Source: Chaetomium olivaceum
Lineage: Eukaryota; Ascomycota; Sordariomycetes; Sordariales; Chaetomiaceae
DNA: 64,000 nucleotides
Assembly (NCBI GenBank): GCA_039881045.1
Contig: JAYWVB010000083.1
Coordinates: forward strand, 21,950 to 85,949
Reading direction: 5' to 3'
Shown: positions 22,469-35,300 of the stretch, one piece after another
Layout of the letters: each line of letters begins with the position of its first letter
Numbering within the stretch: the stretch's first letter is position 1
Notes under the pieces: generated by a model
The model's database searches: none
What the model saw: the letters and a program-made list of their open reading frames with translations, nothing else
Told to the model about the DNA's origin: nothing
Translations under genes and position numbers: made by a program

Positions 22469-22595
22469 TGTTCGGCTCGGGTTATGACGTGCCGAGGCTT
22501 TGACGCGTGCAATTTTTGGTGTGTTTCTTGTTGCTGAATAAACTTTCCAACAACCACCCTTTTTCACCGCACACATACCCTATTTCATCGCCACA

Positions 22596-22894
22596 ATGCG
22601 CCTGTCAGGACTTCAGAAAGAGGTGCTCTCCCTGTATCGGCAATGCGTTCGTGAATGCCGCAAAAAGCCGAGGCAAGCCGGAAGCACTTTCAGGTCTTTG
22701 CAAGGTCGGCATGCATGCATCCCTAACCCCTTGAATGGCATTGATTCTCATCATAAAACTTAAAACAATAGGAATGAGTTCGAAAAGAATATGAAAATTG
22801 ATAAGCGAGACTTTGCCGCGGTTGAGTTTTTATTGCGAAAGGCCGCCGGCAACTCGATATTTACTCGTCTCCCGGAGTCAAGGACATCAAATAA
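22596..22894 (+). CDS. Succinate dehydrogenase assembly factor 1 (LYR protein)
   Basis: The start at 22596 gives MRLSGLQKEVLSLYRQCVRE and CRKKPRQA, with the LYR motif (Leu-Tyr-Arg) used by mitochondrial chaperones to guide Fe-S clusters. After an intron at 22705-22771 (branch CCCTAAC, acceptor ATAG), exon 2 reads NEFEKNMKIDKRDFAAVEF, LLRKG, then RQLDIYSSPGVKDIK and a stop at 22894. This matches the whole length of SDHAF1/Sdh6, which inserts Fe-S clusters into the SdhB subunit of complex II. Two single missing bases, near 22679 and 22841, hide the gene from plain frame searches; restoring both gives 77 residues. The donor GTCGGC is unusual and may itself contain an error. Confidence 0.85.
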
Positions 22895-24780
22895 GCTCCC
22901 GGTTGCTCATTCCAGCCCCAGCCCAGGCGGCCATCCGGGGACGTCATGGATGAGAGTCAAAGACAGCTCATTGCACCTGCCAGTACTTACAACAAAGTAC
23001 CCAATTCGGTCACTGGAAAATCCTCTACTCCACGCCGCCGAGCTTCTCTCTGCTCCAGCTTCCGGTTTGCCGCGGTCCTTCAGAACATCTCGGCCATGCC
23101 CCATAAACCATGACATGCCGCCAGCTCGACCTTACCTTCTCGGTGCCGCGCCGTTTGGTTGAACTTATCATGACCGCAGAGGTGTACGATGTCTGGGTAA
23201 CGCGCTTCTCGCCCGCATGCGCCACCGGACAAGTACCCGAGCTACCCCCGGATGCAGGGCTGGAAACAGACAAGGCTCTCGGAAGATGCCAGAACCAGGC
23301 TCTTGATTCCGATAAACCCGAGGGGAGCAAGAAGGAGGAACACATCAACACTGTATCATCGATCTTTCTACGGGGTCAACTTGCTGTTGCGGTGCTGGAG
23401 AGGCATCAGTTTGTTCGCCAGCTGTGCGCTCCGGCTACCACTGGGATGATCACTCATCTTCAATGTGTCCCAGAGGGACCCGCCAAAGTCATCGCGAGAG
23501 CTGGAGTCTGCCGAGACATCGAACCAACCCGCTTACACGTCGTCACGGCCAGGCAGCCTTAAACGGTTTCACTCCCACGCTCAGTTCTATAGAATATTTC
23601 CGACACCGAATCGAATCCTACAAGCGCTAGCTAGTCTTGTGGCGGGAGAACGGGCGGTGTCCGGGAATCATATATCCGTCTCGAACAGCAGCGCGCTATC
23701 ACCATGAGGAGGAAGCAAATAGCACAAGTCGTGAGACGAAGCCCTGAAATGGCCCAACAGCCATACCAAGCACAGGTTTCACGTCTTCAACCGTCAAGGG
23801 AGCAACAGGGGTTTAGGTGTTTAAGGGGTTGCCGATCCCGTCGAGGACCGCAAAAACGACATTACGCGAGGCAGACCAAACACCAACCGCGACGATGCGC
23901 TCAGCGGGTATGGAGCTTGCATGTGGCATCTCCGAGCCACCGGCCCGACACTTCTCGTTCAGAAGACAAACCTGGCCTTGCGCCAGTTTTTGGTGGATCT
24001 GAGAGGCACTGTACAAGTATGTGCGAAGTTGTAGTTGGGAACGGGGTGGCGAGTTCAGGAGTTGAAGAGGGGTTGAGGCGGTTGAGGCGGCGACGATCGC
24101 GGAAGGATTGACTTCCACTTGTGACCGGGATTGGATATCGCCGGTGTCACTCAGGCGCCGTTCAACCCGCACCTGAACCTGAATACAACGTGCCTCCCTC
24201 CTTTTACATTCACGGCTTATGACCACCACAATGGTGTCTTTTTCGATGTATGTCATCGCTCTTACCTGACGCCCCATTCAGGTTTGCCTCTCCATCGGTC
24301 CCGAGAGACGTATCGCCATCTCGGCTCCCACACCCTCGCTTTGAAGGCGCGGGCACGACGAGCTGAGAGATATATCCGGCTAATTCCGGTTGCCATTTCT
24401 CACTTGTTCTTGTTCTGCCCGCATGCGTGCCGCTTCCATTTCCCGGCCAGCGTGTCGTTCTCTTGCCCAGCCCCCAACAAACGAAGGCGTCCGTGAAAAG
24501 TGTGGCCTGCGTTTGACCTGCGGTTGGGTCTGTGGTCGGAACGAGGATCGGGTTGTTGTTCGGAGGCAATTTGGAGCATGATACAGATACAAGAGGCGAG
24601 TAGAGTACCTTGCAGGATTGATTGTGCATTTGTGCTCCCGCTGCTCAGTGTATGGCGCGCGAAAAAGACGCAGTATATGGAAGAAGCAGAATAATGATGT
24701 TCCTCACGGGAAGAGCACGGAACCGGGGCCGATGGACGTGAACTCGGTATTACTGTGGATCACCTTCGCTACCATATAGT

Positions 24781-24815
24781 GGTCTGGTTTGGCCTGGTGT
24801 GGCCTGGTCTGGTTT
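24781..24815. repeat. Degenerate pentamer array NNTGG
   Basis: Seven consecutive pentamers of the form NNTGG (TCTGG, TTTGG, CCTGG, TGTGG and so on) make a short tandem array in gene-free DNA. Confidence 0.55.
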
Positions 24816-26253
24816 GCCGCGACGGTGTTGGGCTATCGATGGTGACATGCTCACCACACCCATGCTTTCTCATGCAGCCAGACGGTTGCGCACCACCCTC
24901 ATGCAGAATCGAGACATTCCAGCCGTCCGGAGGATTGCAGCGGCAAACAGAGAGCAGGAAATATTGGAGCATGACCCAAGCAGCGAGGTGAGGTTCCTGC
25001 CAAGGTACAGGATACGACATACACCCCACCCGACTATTGGGGAAGCACGTCGCATGTACTCGCATAGTACCTGTCGTCCTCCTCGAATTCCCAAACCCGG
25101 GCCAACAGATAGTTCGCCGTTATGGACGGAGCCAGCCGCACGTTGCTCGGTGGTGAGTGGCCGGGCCAAGCGGCAGGGCGGATCTGTGGCATTTTGCCGC
25201 TGGAAGAAAGGGCGTGTGGTGGAGAGAGAACGGAGCACCCTCTCCTCTCCAACTCCTCTCGCGATCATCGCCTGACCACTCAACCCACTGAGCAGGATCC
25301 CAAGCGAGGTTGTTGCCACCCTTGCCGTCTCAGCTGAACGTTGTGAAGACTTCCAGACCTTCTGGCCTGGTGGGCCGCGAAAGGTCCATTCCTCCTCGCC
25401 TCTTTCGTCTTCCCGTTCGTCGGCCGCGAGTGGCCCCATTAAGTACCCAACACGGGAGGCGATACGAGCCAAGCTTCCAAGAACGAGACGTTGGGCGAGA
25501 CGCGCATAGGTACTTTGCAGGCGGATAACTCGAGAGATTTTGAAGACGGGACCGTGACAAATCTTTCAGACACACCTCAAAGGATACCACTTCTCGGTAG
25601 CCTTGGCGCAGCAAACAGTCCAAAGTTCGCGATCAATCTAGTTATCGCCCTCGTTCTGCAAGCAAGCAGCAAAATCCGCCCCAACATCCCGCCATCCGGG
25701 CCCCGGACGGCCCCATTCTCTCGAACCGACGCAAGCGTATTCCTTCCCAGGTTACGGGACGGGCCCAGTACGTCTGTATGTACTTGTACACTTGTCTACA
25801 AGTCCGTGTCGTGTCGAGCGAGACAGTTTCCAAAACGGGCGTCTATCCGAATCAGGGGGTGGGTCGGGGGGGAAGGGTGGTGGTGGTGGAAGGCTCCGCT
25901 CTTCGATCTTCACCCTATCCATCCTTCCATCCGTCCAGGAGAGAGAACGGCGATCGCGAACAGCAACCCCAGACCGATGTGACAATCAGTCGATCCCCAC
26001 GCCAAACGAACGCAACGAACGACACACACATGGGGCTGCCCGGGGACGGATGGTGGTGGGGTCTTTCTCTCCACGCCGCGGGTACCCCGATTTGCTGCGC
26101 AGTCCCGGCGCGAGTTTCGACTCCTCTGTGGGTTTTTAGCCAAGGTGAAGGAAGACGGGACCCAGAAGGTCAGAAGGTTCGCTGAAGGCCCGGTCCCGGA
26201 CCCAGCGCCGCGGACACCACACCTTGGATAAATTCAAAAGCTTGGTCTTCCGG

Positions 26254-26290
26254 GTAACTTTGTCACTTTGTACTGTGTAACTTTGTACAT
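26254..26290. repeat. Imperfect ACTTTGT repeat
   Basis: Three copies of ACTTTGT sit within 37 bases. A related-looking CACTGTGTCA/GTGTGTCACTG run follows at 26425-26454. Both lie in gene-free sequence beyond the 3' end of the sugar transporter. Confidence 0.45.
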
Positions 26291-26960
26291 ACGCTCCATA
26301 ACCTTGTAACTGGCCAGGTACGTACCTTTTCGTGACTTTTACCGTTCTCGGGTATCGATCAACCCACGAGCAGCAAGAGAAACACGCTAGTAAGGATGAG
26401 ACGGCCCTGCTCAGGCTTGGTCGCCGTGTCACTGTGTCAGTGTGTCACTGTCACCAAAGAACGCGCGTTTTTAGCGTGTTCCGAGACCGAAAAAGCGGCA
26501 TGCTAGGGTATTCTTCACAAATTAAAGAACATCCCGCCATGTAACCCGAAGAAATTACACACGGTGAGTACCGGACGGTTTCGCACCCGCAATCAATCCC
26601 AAGCGAAGACCCTGACCAGGGTTTCCCGTAGTCAAGTCCTAAACTTGTCTGGCGTAATCCCACGGTTCCGTCGCTTGTCCCGAATTGGGGGGTGGCCAGT
26701 AAGCACCAGGCAGCGGCGGCATGATCGTTTCGAGGCCCTCATTACGAGCAAAGCAGTGGCACAAACAACTGAAACGAGATCAAGACAGGAAGGATTCAAG
26801 TCAGAAGACAAGTCTTTCGCTTGGGTAATAAGAATATACCGAAATAAAAGGACATATTGGGGGAATTTTTAAACACATCGCACGACTCGCAACCAAGCCA
26901 AACAAGCAAGCCGACTTGTCAACAAAGGACCAACCAACACCGGGAAATACAGCCAATCCT

Positions 26961-28745
26961 TTAGACGGACTTCTCCTCGCTGATGTGAGTCTCCTTCTCG
27001 AGCTGGTGAATGTCGACGTGAGCGACAGCGGCCTCGTCGCCATCGATGATCTTGGCGAGCTCTTCGAGGGTGGGGCCCTTGGTCTCGATGTACATCTTCC
27101 AGACGAATGCGAGTTCGAGGAACAGCCAGCACTGTAGGGAGTGATAGTCAGCAAACGAGCCTCGGCGTCAATGCGGGGGTTGGAACTAGGGCTTACAGTG
27201 TAGATGATGTAGAGCTTCCAGGTGTGGCCCTCGAAGTGCTCGAAGGCGAGAGGGTTGGCGTAGGTGTTGAGGGTCAGGGCGGCCTGAACAGTCAAGTTCA
27301 TAACCATGAGACCCTTGGCACGGAGCTTGTACGGCAGAATCTCGATGGCATAGCCGACGAGTAGACCGGACCACGCAAGCGAGTAGAAGACACCGTGGAC
27401 CCAGATGAAGAAGATCATAGCGTAGTTGGCACCAGCAGCGCCTTGCTCGTCGTAGAGGCCAGAGGTGAGGGTCCAGAAGATGAAGGTGCCGAACATGCCG
27501 CCCGTGGCAGCGAGGAACATGGGCCGGCGGCCGACCCTGTCGACGAGCAAAGCCATGGTGATGGAAATGACGAGGGCAAGGCACATCTGACCAGCCGAGA
27601 GACCGAGCTTCTGGGTCGAGTTGGTGATGCCAGCACTATCGTACAACTTGCTGGAGTAGTTGGAGATGATGGCGTTACCCGACCACTGCGAGAAGATACC
27701 GAGAGAGATGAGGACGAAGAACCGGTAGCGGTTGCCCTTGCTCCGGAAGAAGTCCAGGTAGCTGCTGCTCTTAGAGAACTCGAACTCGAGGCGGATCGTC
27801 TCCTTGATCTCGCGGTACTCGAACTGGACGGTGGCGTTGTTCTCGTCACCGTTGGCGTGGTACCTGGCGAGGATCTGGAGGGCCTTGTCGTGCTTGTCCT
27901 TGGCCATCAGGTAACGAGGCGACTCGGGCACCCAGAAAATGAAGGCCAGCTGAATGACGGAGGGGACGGCCTGGAGCAGGGCGGGAATGCGCCACGACCA
28001 GTCGTTCTGGACGAAGTTGGTGCCGAACGAGATCCAGGCGACGACCAGGGCACCGACGTTCCAGAGGCAGTTGTACACGGCCGTGAGCCGTCCACGATGC
28101 TGGGGGTGGGCAATCTCGGTGAGAAGCATGGGAGAGCAGATCTGAGCAAGCGAGTTGCCGAAACCGAGCAGCACACGACCACCCATGAAGGTGCCCAGGT
28201 TCTGGCAAGAAGCCTGGAGCACGGCGCCGACGATCATGATGACGCAACCGATGGCAATGGGAATCTTGCGGCCAACACGATCGGCCATGATGGGGCTGAA
28301 GAGGGGACAAGAGTCAGCTAACCCGTTATACAAGATGCCGGCCCCGGAGCCCAGACTCAATCTAGCACTTACACAAGAGGGATGGATACCAAGCTACCAA
28401 TCTGGTAGAGGGCACCGATAAGACCGAGCATGGAGCCCTGCGGGTCACCGAAGAAAGCCTTCCAGGTCTCGAAATTCTGGACGGAACCGAAGAACATGCT
28501 GCAGGCCGAGAAAGAAGTCCTAGTCAGCGCACTGCAACCCTAGCTGCCAGTCCCGGTGCGGGGCCAACTCACCCATCGTAACCAGTGGTCGCGGATGCAA
28601 TACACAAAACGAAGGCGAAGAAGTAGAGCTTGCGGAGGCCGGGATCCTTGGTCCACTGGACCTTCTCGAACTCGGGAGCCTCCTCCTGAGCGACGGCCAG
28701 CGCATCAGCGCCGGGCTTCTTCTTGTTGAAGGAAAGGATACCCAT
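26961..28745 (-). CDS. MFS sugar transporter (lactose permease/hexose transporter type)
   Basis: Four exons (28745-28573, 28498-28373, 28295-27197, 27131-26961) sum to 1569 bases and encode 522 residues with no frame break. Twelve membrane helices are expected. The sugar-porter signatures are present: DRVGRKIPIAIG after helix 2, GRVLLGFGNSLAQICSPML in helix 4, WRIPALLQAVPS, PESPRYLMAK after helix 6, DRVGRRPMFLAATGG after helix 8 and, in the last exon, MYIETKGPTLEELAKIID. It imports a sugar by proton symport across the plasma membrane. The SFGTNFVQNDWSWRIP type of sequence is common in fungal lactose/hexose permeases, but the substrate cannot be read from sequence. It stands alone between long non-coding regions with no catabolic gene beside it. 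Confidence 0.93.
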
Positions 28746-31700
28746 CTTGTCGAGCTTGCCGGGTGTGGTGTTTCGGTGGCTGTCGGGTGAGGTATTGGCG
28801 ATGAAGTTGACCCGTCTCCTTGGACCCGTGACAAAGAGGTAGGAAGGAGGGGAGCATCTGATCGGCGGAGGGATGCGAGGTTTATAAAGACGTGAAGGCA
28901 CGCGCAGCAACTCTGGGGTATGGGGAAGGACCGCTAGACGGACAACCGGACCGTGCAAGCGGCTGGGGGAGATGACCAGGGTGAGGGGGCAAGAAAGGAA
29001 GACGAGACCGACTGCAGCGAAGCTTAACCAATCTCTGCACCTCCGCGAGGCACCACGCTACGAGATATCCACTTCTGTAAATAGCTAGGGGGGCCTCAGC
29101 ATGTACATGTACCACTAGTACACGCCCACCCATGAATTGCAGAGCCGGGACGGAGCGGTGCGGCAGCAGATTGACAAGCCAGGCTCGCCGAGGATCGTGG
29201 CCCGTCCGCCCTCGAAGGGCTAATCTTGCGCGACGAGGACCATGCTGATATGGGAGGATGAGACGGGCGGCATCACCGGTGCGTGCCATTGAGGCAGGAA
29301 TGAGCGTGGCCAAGAAGCACATCTTGTTCAAAGCTCGCCGGTGCCATCCTTCCCAGCGCTCCAGACCTCTCGAAGTTGGCGCAGAAAGGCCAGAGGCGAA
29401 CGTCGTACCTGGCGGGCTGGCCCCCCATGGGGATCACCAGATCTCTCCAAACTTTCCCCAACTTTTTGCGTCCCCGCACCGGCCCCCCAGTTCACCCCAT
29501 CTGCGGGACTCCCACAGCATTTTCCCTGCCGAGACTTGGCTAGCCTTGGCCACGAGGGACACCCTAGAAGGGGCGTTCGGACCGGTTTTGCGTGGGTTTG
29601 CTGGTTCGGCAGGACAAGCGAGCGCCCTGAACAAATGAGAGCAGAGCATCCCGCAGCCACTGGAAGCCAACAAATGCGCTGACGGTGGAAGCGGACCGAT
29701 ATGAGCATTCCGCATGCATTCATCAAAGTGGCGCGCTAGTTTAAAGCGCTGAGGCGATTCCCGATCTCAAGCCACGGGGGCGGCGGCGGCTAGTATGACA
29801 ACGGGCGACCCGACCACGGTGGAATTCTCTGCTCATGCTTTGCTTGAGCCCAGAGCATGGCACATGAAAGAAAGGTACTGGATGCTTGGCCCAGTTGTCA
29901 AGTTACCCACTGTGGTGGGGTACCTTTGGGCGCTGGCCAGGGAGGTATCAGGGGTGGGTGCCGTGTGCCGTGGCAAGTAGATGAGGTACCTCGGAGTTGC
30001 ATGATGGCATGCATATCGATATGAACACACACACCTGATAGCGCCAGGCGAACCTGGCGCTACTGGGCATGACCCGGCGGCTGGAAACACCAACAGAAAG
30101 GCACCAGACCAGGCGTCCGGAAAGATGGGGCGCGGTCGGCGGCGATGGGAACACCGCCAAGCATCGAGGGTCGAGCAAATCAGCCAAAAACCAGGGACGG
30201 GGATCACCGGTCAGCCGGCGTGGTCCAAGGACTCGAGAAGGGCACCAAAGAGGACGCCACATGCGCCGTTGAAACGCTCGTCAACCTGTGAACCGACGGG
30301 GAGAAAGCGTGGGCGAAGTGGATGAGCTCGCAATTCCAAAATTGTGATTGGGTAACAGGAAACGTTCCCCGTAAATCCGGGACTCCCAGTTGCTCACGGT
30401 CGAGTCCTTGGCCCGCTCTCTCGAAGTGCCAGCCGGTTTAGCGTGGGGCCGGTCCGGGGCTGGGCGACGACGGTGACTGGCGGGTTCGCTCGTTCGCTAG
30501 GCTTCGAGAAGGGGAGCAGGGCCGTTGCACTAGCCAATCCTGGGGCGTGTTCGGGCGGAAGCGACGACGCTAACCGGAGTCTCGCATGTTGCCGTTCCCT
30601 GCATGCGGCTCCTCCTGTCAGGCCTCTCACAGACAAAGTCGGCGAAGGTCTTTGCTGCGAAGGTTTGCGGCCATCGCATTACCCGTCTTGGCGTACATTT
30701 AGCCTAAAAATGTCGGCTGTTGAAAGTGCAAGGGTGACGCGAGCTGGACCGAGCTTTTTCAAGCCGATTTTGAGCTGACACTCGGACATCTCCAGGCCTC
30801 AATCGGGACATGTTGGCTGATTTGGATGGCATCGGGGCCGCGTCGGTGGATCGAGCCAGCCGCGCTCTGCCGAGGCGACGCCTGATCTCGTGGCGTTTCT
30901 TTTCTTCCCTCTTCCGCCAAGCTGACGGCCGCGGGTCTGGATTTTGGACCCCTCCCTCCTCATGACCACGCTTGATCTCTGGGCATCGGCTGGTAGCCCG
31001 GGAGAATAAGGCTGCGGCTGAATGTTTTGGGGATGGGGACAAATCTTGGGTAAGATCAAGATCGGTCCCCGAACATCGGTGCTTGACACTGGCAGGCAAC
31101 CCACAGTTTGACGCATGCAATGGAAGAAAAAAATTGGAGTTCGAAGGATGCGGGAAGGAGTGGTTGAGTTGTCAACCGAGAATGGCAGCACGGCAGGCAT
31201 GATGCTGGCATCTCCTGTGTACATTGAAGTTGCCCATTGCTCTTTCTCAAAGCAGCCATGCGATGCCATGCCATGCGCTGCAAGTGCCCACTGAGCTTGT
31301 AATGCAGTTTGCCAGTGCGTGAGTGATGAGTGAGCATTTTCGGTGCTGCTACAATGCAAGGTGCAACGGCACAGTCATTGGCGCTTCTCCCCTCATCGGG
31401 CCGCGATTGAATCACGAAGCGCCAACAAGCGTGAAGCTTCCCAATTTCCATGGTCGTCGCCATGTTCCTCCGCATCGCCGGCTGACCTTCCACGCGAGTG
31501 TGGATGGGAGTCACTTTCTGTTGGTTCTCAAAGGTCCTGAAGGGCGCTTGCCACGTCCCCGGATCCGAAAGATGGAGCTCGCCCAGGACGGCGCCAACGA
31601 CGACGAAGCATCTCTGGTTTCTGGTGAGCCTCTGAGCGTCTCAACTGGGAAGTTGTGTTGCATTGTACAGGCAGACAATATTGCAAGGATGCCGTTAGCA

Positions 31701-32307
31701 CATGATTGCGGGGCCTCAGGGCGGGACGGAGGTCTCGCCAGGTCCTGCGTGCGACTCTGCTAGTGCACTCCAGACGGACTATACCACGGTAGGGTTGTCT
31801 TGGTGTAGCCACGATCCCTTCGGGCTCCGCCTCTAGGAACGGAACAGCATCCTGTCGGGAGAGAAATCAGAAAACCGTCGACGAGCTGAAAAACATGTTG
31901 CCCTTTGAGAATCCCGAAGGATTGGGCTTCGCGAGATGCGCCCGATGAGCCGACAGGCAGCGGCTGTTTTTTTTGTCGTGGGCCAACGGAGGCTGATCAG
32001 CAGCATTGATCCATCTCGTCTGTATCCGCCCCGGAATCTCCAGATTCTCCAGAGTCCAGACTTCCAACAAACCCCATGGGAAAAAAAAGGGAGAAATCCT
32101 TTCCCAAAAATGGGGACCACTCTGAACCGAACTTGGCGTTGGAGCAGTCACGTGTCATCGCATGCAACCACTCAATCAGGAGACGCGCTCACTGCGCGTC
32201 TCCAAAATTTGGGGATCCCAACGCAGGAGCTCAGCAGTGAGTGGGTCGCGTCTGAAGCACCACGCGTGGCATCGACACACCTAACGTCGGACATCCACCA
32301 CAAAGCC
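28746..32307. other. 3.6-kb intergenic region between divergent transporter and MSH3 genes
   Basis: This holds the promoters of two divergent genes. No coding sequence was recognised. 32237-32305 looks like an intron in the MSH3 leader (GTGAGT donor, CACCTAAC branch, AAAG end), so part of this region may be transcribed 5' UTR. A T-rich run lies near 31968 and short repeated GATGCCATGCCATG words near 31259. Confidence 0.45.
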
Positions 32308-35300
32308 ATGGGGGACCCTCTCGAGCTCCTGAAAAGAAGCAGGCATCGCTGACCAGCTTTTTTACTACCAATGGATTAAGCAAGAAGCAGGCAAGCTCTC
32401 CCGGGGGATCGACCGCGAACAAGAACAAGAACAAGGATGAGGACGAAGAAAAGAACACCCAAAAGATTATCGGGAAGGGGAAAGAGAAGGACCAGTCTTC
32501 ACCGATAACTTTATCGGTTCTAGACTCCAACCGGAAACGGCCTTTGCAAGACAACATTGGCGATGGAAACCGGAGATCGAGTCGCTCAGCGAAGCGTGCA
32601 AAGTCGATCCTGAGCGAGGATGACTCGGAAGAAATCTCCAACCTGCCCGTGAAGGAAGCAACAGGCCGCACTTCCAACCCCGAACCCACAAGCTCATCTT
32701 CCCGGACCGAGCGGTACGCTTACGATGCAGACCGCTCCGCCTCGGACCCGTCTGGGCTCAATGGGGACGACGAGGATGCAGTGACGAGGCGGAAGAAGGA
32801 GGAGTTGCACAGAAAGTTTGTCAAGAAGCTCGGTCACCCCGATAGCTTGGCCTCGCTCAGGAGACGCGAGTTCCTTGGCCAGAGTGAAACCCCTGGCTTG
32901 GATGGAGAGGGTGACGAGGAAGGTGGCGATGCCGAAGAGGACGAAACCCCCCCGCCAACAAAAACCAAGAAGAAGGGCGCTAAGACTGGCAAGCTTACCC
33001 CTATGGAGATTCAGTTTCTCGATATCAAGAGGAAGCACATGGATACCGTTCTGGTGGTTGAGGTCGGCTACAAGTTCAGGTTCTTCGGCGAGGACGCCCG
33101 GATTGCGGCCAAAGAACTCAGCATCGTCTGCATTCCGGCAAATTCAGATATGATGAGCGTGCGTTTTTCCGATTCTCTAACTCTCCTGAGTGCCTGCTAA
33201 CAACCGGAAAGACCCATCAGAAGCCCATATTGACCGCTTTGCCTCGGCCAGCATCCCCGTTCATCGGTTGAGCGTCCATGTGAAACGTCTTGTTGCCGCG
33301 GGGCACAAAGTTGGCGTCGTTCGCCAGCTCGAAACGGCGGCGCTCAAAAAAGCCGGCGATAACCGTAATGCACCATTCGTCCGCAAGCTCACGAACATCT
33401 ACACCAAGGGGACCTACATCGACGAGACAGGGGAGCTCGACCAGCCAGGGGAAGGTGCTAGCGCTTCTGCAGGGGGCTACCTGCTCTGACCGAAACGCCG
33501 GCAAAGGGTCTGGGGCGGATGAGAACGTCCATTATTGGCGTCATCGCGGTGCAACCTGCGACAGGCGACATCATCTACGATGATTTTGAGGATGGTTTTA
33601 TGAGGCGAGAAATTGAGACGCGTCTGCTGCACATCTCCCCCTGCGAGCTCCTTGTGGTAGGGGAGCTTTCTAAAGCCACCAACAAGCTGGTCCAACATCT
33701 TGCCGGCAGTAGCACCAACGTCTTTGGGGACAGGAGCCGTGTGGAGAGGGTGCCAAAGACCAAGACGATGGCGGCCGAAGCTTGTTCGCACGTCACCCGT
33801 TCTATGCTGGCAAGGCTAAAAACGATGACGTACGCTCAGCAAACCTCCTCGACAAGGTTTTGAAGCTGCCGGAGTCCGTGACAGTATGCCTGTCGGCCAT
33901 GATCACCCATTTGACTGAGTATGGCCTTGAACACATCTTCGACCTGACCAAATACTTCCAATCATTCACCACGCGACAACACATGTTGATCAACGGTACT
34001 ACGTTGGAGAGCCTGGAGGTTTACAGGAACGCAACAGACCAGTCCGAAAAGGGAAGCTTATTGTGGGCGCTGGACAAGACGCGAACTCGCCCCGGCCGGA
34101 GGCTGCTGAGGAAATGGATCGGTCGCCCGTTGCTGGATCGGGAACGGCTGGAGGAGCGAGTCACTGCCGTCGAGGAGCTGCTCGAAAACCAGTCCAACAT
34201 CAAGGTCGACAAGCTAGACGGCTTGCTCAACTCGATCAAGGCCGACCTTGAACGGAGCTTAATCCGCATCTACTACGGAAAATGTACCCGCCCGGAACTC
34301 CTCTCGACCCTGCAAACTCTCCAAAGGATTTCTATTGAATTCTCCAGGGTGAAGACGCCGGAGGATACGGGCTTCACCTCGCCCTTGGTTGTTGAAGCGA
34401 TCTGCGCCCTGCCGGGAATAGGGACAGTCGTAAACGCATACCTCGACAAAATCAACCCTGAAGCCGCGAGGAAGGACGACAAGTATACCTTTTTCCGCGA
34501 CGATGAAGAGACAGACGACATCACCAATCACAAACTGGGTATTGCTGCCGTCGAGGCGGATTTGGATGTCCACCGCAAGGACGCAGCCGCGAAATTGTCC
34601 AAAAAGACCCCCGTTACCTATGTCACCGTGTCCGGCATTGAGTATCTGATTGAGGTCCCCAACACGGACCTGAAACACGTACCCGCCTCATGGGCCAAGA
34701 TCAGTGGCACCAAAAAACTATCCCGTTTTCACACCCCTGAGGTTATGCGCCTGATGAACGAGCGGGACCAGCACAGGGAAGCTCTCGCCGCGGCCTGCGA
34801 CAACGCCTTTACGGACCTCCTCAAATCCATTGCCGCCGAGTACCAACCGCTCCGCGACGCCGTCGCCTCGCTTGCCACCCTCGACTGCCTCCTCTCTCTC
34901 GCCCAAGTCGCCTCCCTCCCGGGCTACAGCAAACCAACCTTCCTGCCCACTCCGACCCCGCCCACCATCTCCATCACGTCCGGCCGCCATCCCATCGCCG
35001 AACACACCCTCCCCAACGGTTACATCCCCTTCACCACAACCCTAGCCTCGCCTTCCCCGCTCGCCCAGCTCATCACGGGCCCCAACATGGGCGGCAAATC
35101 CAGCTACGTCCGCGCCGTAGCGTTGTTGGTGCTTCTAGCGCAGATCGGCTCGTACGTGCCCGCCGAGGCCATGTCCCTGACGCTCACCGACGCCATCTAC
35201 ACGCGCATGGGGGCGCGCGACAACCTGTTCGCTGGTGAGAGCACCTTCATGGTGGAGGTGTCGGAGACGGCGGCGATCCTGCGGGGCGCGACGGCCCGGT

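Larger units (their letters stand above)
22895..26960. other. 4-kb gene-free region downstream of SDHAF1
   Basis: I see no recognisable gene. Several open frames exist, the longest on the plus strand at 23110-23562 and 25491-25982, without domain signatures, good introns or conserved-looking composition. Short repeats lie at 24781-24815, 26254-26290 and 26425-26454. A frame-broken or lineage-specific gene could be missed. Confidence 0.4.

Noticed and set aside
23110..23562. Plus-strand open frame of 150 codons downstream of SDHAF1
   Set aside because: No recognisable motif, and overlapping frames of similar length on both strands; not enough to call a gene.
27395..28321. Plus-strand frame of 308 codons
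   Set aside because: Antisense shadow of the sugar transporter, rich in Glu/Gly/Asp as expected from inverted transporter codons.
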